NCBI RefSeq assembly: GCF_017873955.1
Contig: NZ_JAGGKS010000010.1
Span: 62,001 to 126,000 of the forward strand
Source: Sedimentibacter acidaminivorans
Lineage (GTDB): Bacteria; Bacillota; Clostridia; Tissierellales; Sedimentibacteraceae
Direction of reading: 5' to 3'
DNA length: 64,000 bases
A program made the translations under genes and the position numbers. Each line of letters starts with the position of its first letter. Positions within the stretch are counted from its first letter, which is position 1. Positions 28,691 through 37,663 of this stretch are shown piece after piece. The notes under the pieces were generated by a model. That model saw only the letters and a list, made by a program, of their open reading frames with translations, ran no database searches and was not told where the DNA came from.

Positions 28691-30193
28691 TTATTTATTA
28701 ACATCTGTAGTCATCGATTCAAGGAATGCTTCAATTCTAAAAGAATCTATAAGTGAATAAATTACATTGCTATTCTCTAGATTTAATCCAGTCAATTGTT
28801 TTATGCGATTTATTCTGTAATTTAATGTATTTCTATGAATAAACAATAATTCCGATGTTTCACCGAGATTCTTATTACATTCTAAGTATGTTTTTAAAGT
28901 TGTATAGAAATCTGTGTCATAATTTTTGAGTATTTTTAGAGCTGGATGAATATAGTTCTTCAAATCTATTTTTCCCGAGTAATTGTACATTAAGTCATAA
29001 TATGAGAAATATGTGTAATCAAATATTTGGTTTGTTTTTCCAAAATGGTGGGCTTGTTTAATACAGGTTACCGCTTGGTTAAAAAATCGTTTGAAATCTA
29101 ATATATCCTCAAAAGGCCAACTTATACCAATATTAATATTTTCTCTTTTAGCCAAAAAAGTTAATTCTTTTCTTTGCTTTTCTGAAATCGAGGAAACAAG
29201 AATTGCTATATAACTTTTGTAGCGGACAGAATTTCCATTTGGGAAAATATTTTCTAAATATAAACTAATTGTATTCTTTAAATAGTTATTTTCTATTCTT
29301 TTTAAAAATTGAGCTACTACTACATACATTTTTTCAGGAAAATTTGTTTTTGATATATCAAAAATATCAAAATTGTCCATATTTCTTTCATCAAGTAAAT
29401 TATAAAGAAATGTGCTGTTGAATGATTTTTGTATTCCCTTGGTGCCGTCATAATTAAAAGTATCAAAGAGAATGTTACCAATCAGTGGTAATTGTTTAAG
29501 ATGACTATAGTTAATTGCTGTATGGTGTTCAATCATAATTAGTGCACCAACAACATGACTATTTTGAATGATTCGAGCTACAAGCTTTGGTTGTAAATCA
29601 TCTGGCAATGTGATTGTTTTAGTTTCACAACCATTCCTATTCCATTCCAACATTTCTTTATTAGAACGGACTTGCTGCATAAATTCCAAAGAGCAGAATC
29701 CACGTTTTATATTTTCAGCCCAAAGAGGGTCTGCAATTTCATAAATAGTAGAATGTGCTAGAATTTTGTTTCCTGAATCTACAAGAATTAGTGCATTTCC
29801 TATAATTTTAGCAGCTAAATTAATAATTTGAACTATGCTTTTTTTATCTATAACTGATTTAGCTAATTCAAATAAAGCAGAACCTATACGCAAATCTTCA
29901 ATAATTAATTCTATTGATTCTTTGTATATATCATTTAAATCGTTTTCTTGTATTTGCATGCAACTGCTTCCAACAGGTAAATCAGGGTAAGTTTCAATAC
30001 AAAAAAGCATAATAGGACAGATGGGCTTATTACTTAAATTATCTATACTTCCTAAATATAATGTATTTTCATCCCATTTAGAAATATTCCTGTCTATTAA
30101 TTTAATATCTGTAACTTTATTAGAATTGGAGTCCATAATTACATTAATCTCATGATTTTCTTTAAGTAAATTTACTAACTCGATAAATCGCAT
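28691..30193 (-). CDS. PucR-family transcriptional regulator
   Basis: A 500-residue regulator. The C-terminal HTH_30 domain is clear (YLECNKNLGETSELLFIHRNTLNYRINRIKQL near residues 430-475), preceded by the GGDEF-like/CdaR middle region. The N-terminal half, about residues 1-230, is probably a PucR or GAF-like sensor. It is divergent from the alcohol dehydrogenase-AOR genes, with 261 bases between the starts, so it is the likely regulator of that operon. The effector is unknown; PucR-type proteins commonly activate catabolic genes. The ribosome binding site is AAAGGAG. Confidence 0.88.
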   Translation of the reverse strand: MRFIELVNLLKENHEINVIMDSNSNKVTDIKLIDRNISKWDENTLYLGSIDNLSNKPICPIMLFCIETYPDLPVGSSCMQIQENDLNDIYKESIELIIEDLRIGSALFELAKSVIDKKSIVQIINLAAKIIGNALILVDSGNKILAHSTIYEIADPLWAENIKRGFCSLEFMQQVRSNKEMLEWNRNGCETKTITLPDDLQPKLVARIIQNSHVVGALIMIEHHTAINYSHLKQLPLIGNILFDTFNYDGTKGIQKSFNSTFLYNLLDERNMDNFDIFDISKTNFPEKMYVVVAQFLKRIENNYLKNTISLYLENIFPNGNSVRYKSYIAILVSSISEKQRKELTFLAKRENINIGISWPFEDILDFKRFFNQAVTCIKQAHHFGKTNQIFDYTYFSYYDLMYNYSGKIDLKNYIHPALKILKNYDTDFYTTLKTYLECNKNLGETSELLFIHRNTLNYRINRIKQLTGLNLENSNVIYSLIDSFRIEAFLESMTTDVNK

Positions 30194-30247
30194 TGTAATT
30201 CTCCTTTAATTAGAATATGAAAAGAGATGGATGTACGTTATTTATAA

Positions 30248-30261
30248 TATAGTATACTATA
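30248..30261. promoter_or_regulatory. 14-bp perfect palindrome near the pucR-like start
   Basis: TATAGTATACTATA lies about 55 bases upstream of the pucR-like start codon, where its promoter should be. It may be an autoregulatory operator or part of the -10 region. Confidence 0.35.
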
Positions 30262-30349
30262 AAATTTGTTTTTTTTCATCCTTAAAATTAAAATAAACAA
30301 AGTAAAATAGAAAAGCAATAATTGGATGATAGCACCTATTGTGAATATT

Positions 30350-30377
30350 ACACAAAAATACTTACTTTATTTTGTGT
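30350..30377. promoter_or_regulatory. Inverted repeat upstream of the ADH-AOR promoter
   Basis: ACACAAAA (30350-30357) and TTTTGTGT (30370-30377) are perfect reverse complements, 12 bases apart. A TATAAT at 30411-30416 is the probable -10 element for the dehydrogenase gene; it lacks a good -35. That arrangement suits an activator such as the divergent PucR-type protein bound at the repeat. Confidence 0.4.
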
Positions 30378-30454
30378 TTGCTGTACGTATACTGTTTAAT
30401 TATATTTTGATATAATTTAAAAATAGGAAATTAAATATGAAAGGAGTAGATAGA

Positions 30455-31609
30455 ATGATTACGTCATATGAAATATTTGTTCCAACTATCATGGGTAGTG
30501 GCTCTTCACTACGTACGGGCATGAAATTACGAAGCTTTGGGTGTAAAAAACCACTTATAATTTTTGATAAAGGACTCAAAGATGTTGGAATAGCAGATGT
30601 TATTGTAGAAAATATAAAAAGTGCAGGAATGGAAATCGTTATCTTTGATAAAGTATTACCAGATCCTCCAGATATTTTGGTTGAAGAGGCCGCAGAAATT
30701 GCTCGTACTGAGAACATTGATTCTATAGTTGCAGTTGGTGGAGGAAGTTCCATGGATACAGCTAAAGGTGTAAATGTGTTAATGAATAACAAACCTCCAA
30801 TTATGAATTATTTTGGTGTTCAGAAAAATCTTTTGCCAGGTGTACCTATGATTTTTATTCCAACAACAAGTGGTACTGGCAGTGAGGTAACAAATATGTG
30901 CGTTATTACATGCACATCAAGAGGAAACAAGGATAGTGTTGTAAGCCCTGTTTGTTTGGCTAAACTTGCCATTGTAGACCCGGATCTTACGTTAGGGCTA
31001 CCACCTAAATTAACCGCAGCAACGGGAGTTGATGCATTAGCGCATGCAGTAGAATCTCTAACGGGAGGACAATCAAATCCACTTTCAGATGCCCTTGCTA
31101 GAGATGCTATCAGGACAATTGCTAAATGGTTGCCAATTGCATATAAGGATGGGTCTAATTTAGAGGCAAGAGAACATATGATATTAGCTTCAACATTTGC
31201 AGGTATGGCTTTTACTAATGCACTTGTTCACTTAGGTCATTCTATAGGGCACACATTGGGTGCAGCCTTTCACATACCCCATGGTATCGCATGTGCTATA
31301 GCTTTACCAGAAGTTATTGAATATACAGCTAAAACAGAATCTGATAAAGTACGTATGATATGTGAGTGCTTAGGAGCTGATGTAGAGGACAATGCAACAT
31401 ATGAAGAAGTAGGGTCAACTGCACGGGAAGCTTTGAGGAAATTAATTAAATCTGTTGGTATTCCTAATTTAAAGGATTTAGGTATTTCTCTTGAAGATGC
31501 AGTTAATGTTGCTCCAAAAATAACTGCCGATGCTGGTTTGGCAATAGCACCATATAGAATAACAGCAAAGAGAATTGCTGAAATGATAAAATCGGCCTAT
31601 GATGCTTAA
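30455..31609 (+). CDS. Iron-containing alcohol dehydrogenase
   Basis: A 384-residue group III dehydrogenase. It has VGGGSSMDTAKGVNVL for nucleotide binding, PTTSGTGSEVTN, and the metal-binding LVHLGHSIGHTLGAAFHIPHG with its His ligands. The ATG at 30455 is eight bases from AAAGGAG. An earlier ATG at 30437 lies upstream of that site and is rejected. AOR follows after 32 bases, so alcohol and aldehyde oxidation (or acid-to-alcohol reduction) are likely linked. It differs clearly from the other iron dehydrogenase at 15956-17113. Confidence 0.92.
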   Translation: MITSYEIFVPTIMGSGSSLRTGMKLRSFGCKKPLIIFDKGLKDVGIADVIVENIKSAGMEIVIFDKVLPDPPDILVEEAAEIARTENIDSIVAVGGGSSMDTAKGVNVLMNNKPPIMNYFGVQKNLLPGVPMIFIPTTSGTGSEVTNMCVITCTSRGNKDSVVSPVCLAKLAIVDPDLTLGLPPKLTAATGVDALAHAVESLTGGQSNPLSDALARDAIRTIAKWLPIAYKDGSNLEAREHMILASTFAGMAFTNALVHLGHSIGHTLGAAFHIPHGIACAIALPEVIEYTAKTESDKVRMICECLGADVEDNATYEEVGSTAREALRKLIKSVGIPNLKDLGISLEDAVNVAPKITADAGLAIAPYRITAKRIAEMIKSAYDA

Positions 31610-31641
31610 TTAATTTAATGAATAATAAGGAGGTTAAGACT

Positions 31642-33345
31642 ATGTGGTCAAAACTATCAATAGATATGGAAAAACTTGAGATTAAAAAGGAACCTATAGA
31701 AAAAGAATACAAAGAATTAGGAGGCAGGGCACTAATTGCTCAGTACTTGATTAGGAATGTTCCTCCTACATGTGATCCTTTAGGCAGTGAAAATCAACTA
31801 GTTATATGTAATACTATTTTTGCTGGAACAAAGCTAACAACGGCACACAGACTTTCAATCGGAGGTAAAAGTCCTTTAACTGGAGGGATTAAGGAAAGTA
31901 ATGCTGGAGGAAATGCAGCATATCAATTAGCAAATCAAGGAATAAAAATGGTAGTAGTTAAAAATATCCCAAAAGAAAAAGGATTGTGGTTTGCGCATAT
32001 TGACTCAAAAGGTAATGTGTCATTAGAAGATGCAAATATTTACAAGGGAATTAATAATTACGAATTTGTTGAAAAAATAAATGAAAGATATGGAGATAAG
32101 GTTGCTGTAATATCAATAGGTATTGGTGGTGAAAGGCTTTATAAAAGCGCTTCAATACAGGTTACTGAGTTTAATTCAAATCATCCTAGCCGTGCTGCCG
32201 CACGTGGTGGACTTGGATCATTAATGGGAAGTAAATGTCTTAAAGCCATAGTAATAGAGAATCCCGTGGAAAAATATAAGGTTGAATATGCAGATGAGGG
32301 AAAATTTAATGAATCATGTCTCAAATTTAATAAAATGATAGCAGCAGGAGCTAAAAAAGATCCTTTCCATAATTTTGGAACAATTTCAACAATAGAAGCA
32401 ACTGGTGCAAACGGCATACTTCCTGTTGACAATTTTTCTGGTAAGTTGTTCCCTGAATATCAAGAAGTTGGAGTAAATAAGTTTATGACCAATTTATCTG
32501 CTCGTGGTGGTCGAAACAAAATTCCATGTCAACCTGGATGTGTTATACAATGTTCAAATTGCTATAATGATAAAGATGGAAAATACCTTACTTCGGGGTT
32601 TGAATATGAAACAATAGCTCTTTTTGGTCCAAATTGCCATATTTCTGATCTCGATGCAATTGCTCAAATGGATCGTATCTGTGATAATTTAGGTGTGGAT
32701 ACTATAGAAACGGCCAATGCAATAGCCATGTGCATGGAATCAGGTAAAATAAATTGGGGAGATTCTGAGGCTGTTATTTCATTACTGAAAGAAATGGAAG
32801 ATGGAACTGAATTTGGAAATCTTATAGGTAATGGATGTGAAGCAGTTGGTAAACATTTAGGGGTAGAGAGAATTCCAGTTGTTAAGCACCAAGCACTCGC
32901 TGGTTATGATCCACGAAACACTAAGGGTACTGGTATAACATATGCAACAAGTCCTATGGGTGCAGACCATACCGCAGGTCTAACAATGGGGCGTGCTTTT
33001 GAAGATGCTGGAAGAACTGCACAAGCATATGTATCCAATAAACTTCAGGTTGCTATTTGTTTCTCTGATAGTATGATGTGTTTGTTTGCATTTGCTCATG
33101 CTGCCAATAATTTACCATTACTTGGAGAACTTGTAGCTTCATTGTATGGAGGAGAAGCCGATTTTTCAAGAGTTGCCGCTATGGGTGTTAAAACTCTGCT
33201 AACGGAAAGGCAATATAATAAAATGGCAGGAATGACTATTGAAGATGATAGACTTCCAGGATTTTTCTATAAAGACAAATCATTTGCAACGGGTTCAAAA
33301 TTTGATATAAATGATTATGAATTAGAAGTATTGTTTGATTTCTAA
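31642..33345 (+). CDS. aor: Tungsten aldehyde:ferredoxin oxidoreductase
   Basis: A 567-residue enzyme that interconverts aldehydes and carboxylates with ferredoxin at a W-bis-pterin site. The N-terminal domain has GGRALIAQYL, AHRLSIGGKSPLTGG and RAAARGGLGSLMGSK, which contact the pterins. The [4Fe-4S] ligands lie in PCQPGCVIQCSNC (Cys296, 300, 304, 307), with a late Cys in QVAICFSDSMMC. That cysteine spacing is the PCxPGC subtype rather than the CxxC of the Pyrococcus enzyme. The ATG at 31642 follows AAGGAGG; an in-frame ATG at 31618 precedes it. It is followed by a MoaD-like gene and is served by the tungstate and cofactor genes 4 kb upstream. Confidence 0.93.
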   Translation: MWSKLSIDMEKLEIKKEPIEKEYKELGGRALIAQYLIRNVPPTCDPLGSENQLVICNTIFAGTKLTTAHRLSIGGKSPLTGGIKESNAGGNAAYQLANQGIKMVVVKNIPKEKGLWFAHIDSKGNVSLEDANIYKGINNYEFVEKINERYGDKVAVISIGIGGERLYKSASIQVTEFNSNHPSRAAARGGLGSLMGSKCLKAIVIENPVEKYKVEYADEGKFNESCLKFNKMIAAGAKKDPFHNFGTISTIEATGANGILPVDNFSGKLFPEYQEVGVNKFMTNLSARGGRNKIPCQPGCVIQCSNCYNDKDGKYLTSGFEYETIALFGPNCHISDLDAIAQMDRICDNLGVDTIETANAIAMCMESGKINWGDSEAVISLLKEMEDGTEFGNLIGNGCEAVGKHLGVERIPVVKHQALAGYDPRNTKGTGITYATSPMGADHTAGLTMGRAFEDAGRTAQAYVSNKLQVAICFSDSMMCLFAFAHAANNLPLLGELVASLYGGEADFSRVAAMGVKTLLTERQYNKMAGMTIEDDRLPGFFYKDKSFATGSKFDINDYELEVLFDF

Positions 33346-33350
33346 TAAAA

Positions 33351-33551
33351 ATGATAACTGTAAATAATAGAGAAATAAATTATAAAATTGGAATGTCTGT
33401 TTATGATGCTTTGCAAGAATCAGGCGAATCTATCAATAACATGACTTTAGTAGTTGTTGATGAAAAGGTAATTGCCCTAGATAAATTAAAGGATGAAATT
33501 CTGAATAATGGTATGAATATAAAACTTCTACATATTGTTTCAGGAGGTTAA
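33351..33551 (+). CDS. MoaD/ThiS-like sulfur carrier
   Basis: A 66-residue ubiquitin-like protein ending in SGG; the C-terminal Gly-Gly is the site of thiocarboxylate formation in MoaD and ThiS. It starts five bases after the AOR stop codon without a good ribosome binding site, so translation is probably coupled to AOR. The setting makes it a dedicated carrier for the tungsten pterin. No moaE or moeB lies in this window. A large terminator follows. Confidence 0.82.
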   Translation: MITVNNREINYKIGMSVYDALQESGESINNMTLVVVDEKVIALDKLKDEILNNGMNIKLLHIVSGG

Positions 33552-33586
33552 TGATTTAGGATATTAATAAATATAAGAAAACATAT

Positions 33587-33652
33587 AAAAAGATGAAAGT
33601 CAATTTAAATTACTTCGCAAACAAGTAATTTAAATTGTATTGACATCTTTTT
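33587..33652 (+). terminator. Long hairpin terminator after the AOR operon
   Basis: CAATTTAAATTACTT (33601-33615) and AAGTAATTTAAATTG (33623-33637) form a 15-bp stem. An outer pairing of AAAAAGATG (33587-33595) with CATCTTTTT (33644-33652) extends it and supplies the T tract. A TATAAT at 33675-33680 beyond it suggests a separate promoter for the next two genes. Confidence 0.75.
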
Positions 33653-33765
33653 GTTTTAATTTAGCTGTAGGGGGTATAATAAATACATTCGTTAACATTT
33701 TATATTTACTTAATCATAATATATAAATAAGTAACATTATGAATAGAAAGTCTATGGAGGTACAT

Positions 33766-35439
33766 ATGTACAATATTTTAATTGGTGGGGAAGCAGGTCA
33801 AGGTATCGATACTACTTCATTTATTTTAGAGAAATTTTTCAAAAAATCTGGATACTATGTTTTTACTACTAAAGATTTTATGTCTCGTGTAAGAGGTGGA
33901 CATAATTTTTCTTTATTGCGATTTGGAAATGAAATTATAACTTCCCACAGTAATAAAGTTGATGTTATAATAGCACTTAATGATGAAACGATAGAATTAC
34001 ATAGTAATAAGCTAAAAGATAATGGTTTTATACTTTGTGACTCAGGCTTGAATTCGGACGGTCCTCAGATAATCAAATTTGATATTAATAAAATGGCTAA
34101 AGAAATAGGAAATATAAACGTAGCGGGAAGTATAGCAGTTGGTGTTATATTAAAAATGTTTAATGAAAATTTAGATGGACTTGAAGATATAATAAGAGCT
34201 TCTACAAAAGAAAAAAATATTGAAGTGAATGTAAAGGCTGTAAAGGCTGGATATGGAATTGCAGATTCAATGTTTTTAAGTAAAAATGGAGAATTTAGTG
34301 ACTGGATGCTTATTTCAGGCAATAAAGCTTTAGCATTAGGGGCAATTGCCGCAGGTGTGAAATTCTACTCTGCATATCCCATGTCTCCATCTACTTCTAT
34401 AATGGATTATATCGCTTCAAAAAGCAATGAGGCTGAAATAGTAGTAGAACAGGCAGAAGATGAAATTGCTGCTATGAATATGGCTATTGGAGCATCATTT
34501 GCTGGAGTTAGGTCAATGACTGCTACATCAGGTGGGGGATTTTGTTTAATGGTAGAAGCTTTAGGTTTATCAGGTGTTGCAGAAATTCCAGTTGTAGTAG
34601 TTGATGTTCAAAGACCGGGACCAGCAACAGGATTAGCTACTAGGACAGAACAATCTGATTTGAAATTTGTAATCTCAGCATCTCAAGGGGAATTTCCGCG
34701 AATGGTAATTGCATTAAGAAACCATACAGATGCATTTTACCAAACAGTCAGAGCTTTTAATTTATCAGAAAAATATCAAATTCCAGTTATTATTCTAAGT
34801 GATCAATATCTTGCAGACACATCCTCAAGTGTGAAGCCTTATGATTTAAGTAAAGTAAGCTGGGAACTACCAATAACAGCACCACAAAAGGAAGAAGAGT
34901 ATCTAAGATATCGTTATACGGATAACTATGTATCACCTAGGTTGATTCCAGGCAAATCAAGAAATTTTGTCACTGCTGATAGCCATGAACATGATGAACA
35001 AGGATGGATTTGTGAAGAAGCTAAAACACGTGTAAAGATGGTTGATAAAAGAATGAAAAAACTTGAAAGATTAATAGAAGAAGATTTACAAGATCCTGAG
35101 TTTATTGGTTTTGAAAATTGCGAAACACTAATTGTTGGCTGGGGTTCTACTTATGGAGCAATCGTTGAAGCAATTAAAAACCTTAATAATGATGGGAAAA
35201 AGAAATATGGAGCATTAGTTTTTGGAGATGTTTATCCTCTTCCAGAAAAATTATTAAGAGAAAAGGCAATGGTGACGAATAATATCATAAATGTAGAACA
35301 AAATGCAACAGGGCAATTAGCTAGTTTGATTCGAGAAAAAACTGGTATAGAATGTAGCCAAAGCATATTAAGATATGATGGAAGACAAATATCTGCAGAA
35401 GAGATTGTATCACAAATTTTCAAAGGAGGAGACCAATAA
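33766..35439 (+). CDS. 2-oxoacid:ferredoxin oxidoreductase, alpha subunit with fused gamma domain
   Basis: A 557-residue subunit. The gamma domain comes first (GGEAGQGIDTTSFILEKFF, then RVRGGHNFSLLRFG, to about residue 180), followed by the pyrimidine-binding alpha domain (FYSAYPMSPSTSIMDYIA, EQAEDEIAAMNMAIGASFAG, SGGGFCLMVEALG). With the beta subunit it converts a 2-oxoacid, CoA and ferredoxin to acyl-CoA, CO2 and reduced ferredoxin. The two-subunit KorAB-type layout has no ferredoxin domain. The ATG at 33766 follows GGAGG. The substrate could be 2-oxoglutarate or a branched-chain or aryl 2-oxoacid. Confidence 0.9.
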   Translation: MYNILIGGEAGQGIDTTSFILEKFFKKSGYYVFTTKDFMSRVRGGHNFSLLRFGNEIITSHSNKVDVIIALNDETIELHSNKLKDNGFILCDSGLNSDGPQIIKFDINKMAKEIGNINVAGSIAVGVILKMFNENLDGLEDIIRASTKEKNIEVNVKAVKAGYGIADSMFLSKNGEFSDWMLISGNKALALGAIAAGVKFYSAYPMSPSTSIMDYIASKSNEAEIVVEQAEDEIAAMNMAIGASFAGVRSMTATSGGGFCLMVEALGLSGVAEIPVVVVDVQRPGPATGLATRTEQSDLKFVISASQGEFPRMVIALRNHTDAFYQTVRAFNLSEKYQIPVIILSDQYLADTSSSVKPYDLSKVSWELPITAPQKEEEYLRYRYTDNYVSPRLIPGKSRNFVTADSHEHDEQGWICEEAKTRVKMVDKRMKKLERLIEEDLQDPEFIGFENCETLIVGWGSTYGAIVEAIKNLNNDGKKKYGALVFGDVYPLPEKLLREKAMVTNNIINVEQNATGQLASLIREKTGIECSQSILRYDGRQISAEEIVSQIFKGGDQ

Positions 35440-35440
35440 T

Positions 35441-36286
35441 ATGAATACTTTTAATACTTATAAAACATCATGGTGTCCTGGATGTGGTAATTTTAATATA
35501 TTAAAATGTCTAAAGACAGCGCTTGAAGAACTAGATAAAGATCCTTATGAGGTATTAATGGTTTCTGGTATAGGTCAAGCGGCTAAAACAGCTCAATACA
35601 TTAGCGCAAATAGCTTTAATGGATTGCATGGCAGAGCTTTACCGGTTGCTATAGCGGCTAAAATAGCAAATGAAAAATTAACAGTTATAGTAAATTCAGG
35701 CGATGGTGATTCATATGGAGAAGGTGGAAATCATTTCATACACAACATTCGCAGAAATGTAAATATTACTCATTTTGTACATGATAATCAAATATATGGA
35801 CTTACGAAAGGGCAAGCATCACCTACAACTAGTGAAGGTCAAGTGACTAGAATACAGCCTAATGGAAATACTAACCTACCATTAAACCCCATACTTTTAG
35901 CAATTTCAGCTGGTGCTGGATTTGTTGCAAGGTCATTTAGTGGTGATACAAAACATCTTGTTTCTATGATGAAACAAGCAATTTCTTATGATGGATACGC
36001 AATTGTAGATATTTTGCAACCTTGTGTTAGTTTTAACAAAATAAATACTTTTGCTTATTATAAAAGCAGAGTTTATCATTTAGAGAAAGATTATGATTCT
36101 TCAAATAAATTAGGAGCAATTCAAAAATCAATGGAATTTGAAGATAAAATACCTATTGGTGTTATTTATAAAGAAAAAAGAAATACTTATCATCAACAAA
36201 ATATTACTTTATCAGATAGTGAACCTTTGCTTGATAAAAAAGTGGACTTAAATATTGTTCAAAAATTGATTGGTGAGTTTATATAA
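35441..36286 (+). CDS. 2-oxoacid:ferredoxin oxidoreductase, beta subunit
   Basis: A 281-residue thiamine diphosphate-binding subunit. SWCPGCGNFNIL gives Cys ligands for the [4Fe-4S] cluster, with a later Cys in LQPCVSF. NSGDGDSYGEGGNHFIHN is the ThDP/Mg motif. The ATG at 35441 follows AAAGGAGGA and starts one base after the alpha-subunit stop codon, so the pair is translated together. The partner electron carrier is probably a free ferredoxin, as for AOR next door. Confidence 0.9.
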   Translation: MNTFNTYKTSWCPGCGNFNILKCLKTALEELDKDPYEVLMVSGIGQAAKTAQYISANSFNGLHGRALPVAIAAKIANEKLTVIVNSGDGDSYGEGGNHFIHNIRRNVNITHFVHDNQIYGLTKGQASPTTSEGQVTRIQPNGNTNLPLNPILLAISAGAGFVARSFSGDTKHLVSMMKQAISYDGYAIVDILQPCVSFNKINTFAYYKSRVYHLEKDYDSSNKLGAIQKSMEFEDKIPIGVIYKEKRNTYHQQNITLSDSEPLLDKKVDLNIVQKLIGEFI

Positions 36287-36381
36287 ATTATGTTAAAATA
36301 GCAAGGGAGTGTTCTTTTAATTTTATAATGATTATATTAATAGAACCATGACACTGAAATGAAAAGAGGAACAATTGCTTA

Positions 36382-37257
36382 ATGAAGAAGAATAAAATTA
36401 AAGCTATTATTTTTGCACTAAGTTTTTTAATATACTTATTTATATCGTATTTTCCAGGGCTTGATGATTTAAAAAGTACTAGTCAAGATTCCCTTGAATT
36501 AACAGATGCATTAAAAGTACATTTTTTAGACGTTGGTCAAGCAGATTCTATTTTAATAGAATTACCTAACAAAGAAACTATGTTAATAGATGCTGGAAAT
36601 AACGCCGATGATAAATTTGTAGTTAATTACATTAAAAAATTACATTATGATAAAATAGATTATGTTGTTGGAACACATCCTCACGAAGATCATATAGGAG
36701 GACTTGATACGGTAATTAATACATTTGAAATTGGGAATGTTTATATGCCAAAAGTTGAGCATACTACAAAAACTTTTGAAGATGTGTTGCTTTCTATAAA
36801 AAACAAAAATCTTAAAATTAAAGCAGCAAAAGCTGGGGTGAATATTATAAACAACGATAATTTAAAAATAGATATAATAGCACCTGTAAATGAAAGTTAT
36901 GAAGATTTAAATAATTATTCTGCTGTTGTAAAAATTTCATATAAAAATAATTCATTTTTGTTTATGGGAGATGCCGAAAAATTATCAGAAGATGAAATTA
37001 TGGCAAATGTTAGGGCGGATGTAATAAAAATAGGTCATCATGGAAGTCACACCTCAACATCGGAAGAATTTTTAAAAAAAGCTTCACCAACATATGCTAT
37101 AATTTCTGCCGGTAAAGATAATGAATACGGTCATCCTCACGAGGAAACAATAAATTTACTAAATAAATCAAACATTGAAATTTATAGAACTGATTTGTCA
37201 GGTACAATTGTAATTATGTCTGATGGATATAATATTAATGTAGAAGAATTTTTATAA
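36382..37257 (+). CDS. Secreted or anchored MBL-fold protein, ComEC C-terminal-like
   Basis: A 291-residue protein with one N-terminal hydrophobic segment (about residues 6-24; signal or anchor) and an MBL domain like the C-terminus of ComEC/Rec2. It shows VHFLDVGQADSILIE, LIDAGNN, THPHEDHIGGLD, LFMGDAE and KIGHHGSH. Such stand-alone copies are thought to be extracytoplasmic nucleases or phosphodiesterases; the function is not settled. DUF3006 follows 32 bases later, a pairing I recall in other clostridia. Confidence 0.82.
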   Translation: MKKNKIKAIIFALSFLIYLFISYFPGLDDLKSTSQDSLELTDALKVHFLDVGQADSILIELPNKETMLIDAGNNADDKFVVNYIKKLHYDKIDYVVGTHPHEDHIGGLDTVINTFEIGNVYMPKVEHTTKTFEDVLLSIKNKNLKIKAAKAGVNIINNDNLKIDIIAPVNESYEDLNNYSAVVKISYKNNSFLFMGDAEKLSEDEIMANVRADVIKIGHHGSHTSTSEEFLKKASPTYAIISAGKDNEYGHPHEETINLLNKSNIEIYRTDLSGTIVIMSDGYNINVEEFL

Positions 37258-37289
37258 TAAAGAAAAATATATTTAAATAAGGAAAGATT

Positions 37290-37490
37290 ATGAAAATAAT
37301 AATAGATCGTATTGAAGAAAATTTTTTTGTTGTTGAATTAGAAAATAAAGAAATGATAAATATTCCAAAATCTATAATTCCTACAAACGCTAAAGTAGGA
37401 GATGTTATTTCTATTGAAGTGGATGTAAATGAAACGGAGGAGCGTAAAGAAAAAATAATTAATCTTATGAATGAGTTATGGGAAGATTAA
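37290..37490 (+). CDS. DUF3006-domain small protein
   Basis: A 66-residue protein (MKIIIDRIEENFFVVELE, then KVGDVISIEVDV) matching the DUF3006 pattern. It is acidic at the C-terminus and has no membrane segment. It lies behind the ComEC-like MBL gene with the ribosome binding site AAGGAAAG and before a strong terminator, so the two form an operon. The function is unknown. Confidence 0.78.
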   Translation: MKIIIDRIEENFFVVELENKEMINIPKSIIPTNAKVGDVISIEVDVNETEERKEKIINLMNELWED

Positions 37491-37517
37491 AATATTAAAT
37501 AAGTTATAAATATAATT

Positions 37518-37543
37518 GCGACTAGTAATGTAGTCGCTTTTTT
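37518..37543 (+). terminator. Rho-independent terminator
   Basis: GCGACTA (37518-37524), loop GTAATG, TAGTCGC (37531-37537), then six T residues. Confidence 0.9.
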
Positions 37544-37663
37544 AATTCATTATTGCAAAATTGAGTTTGATGTATTAGAATAAGCTTATATTTGTCAATA
37601 ATGTTATTAAATAATAAACATAAAGCAAATAAATATTTTAACTAATTATGAGGTATGTGCTTT

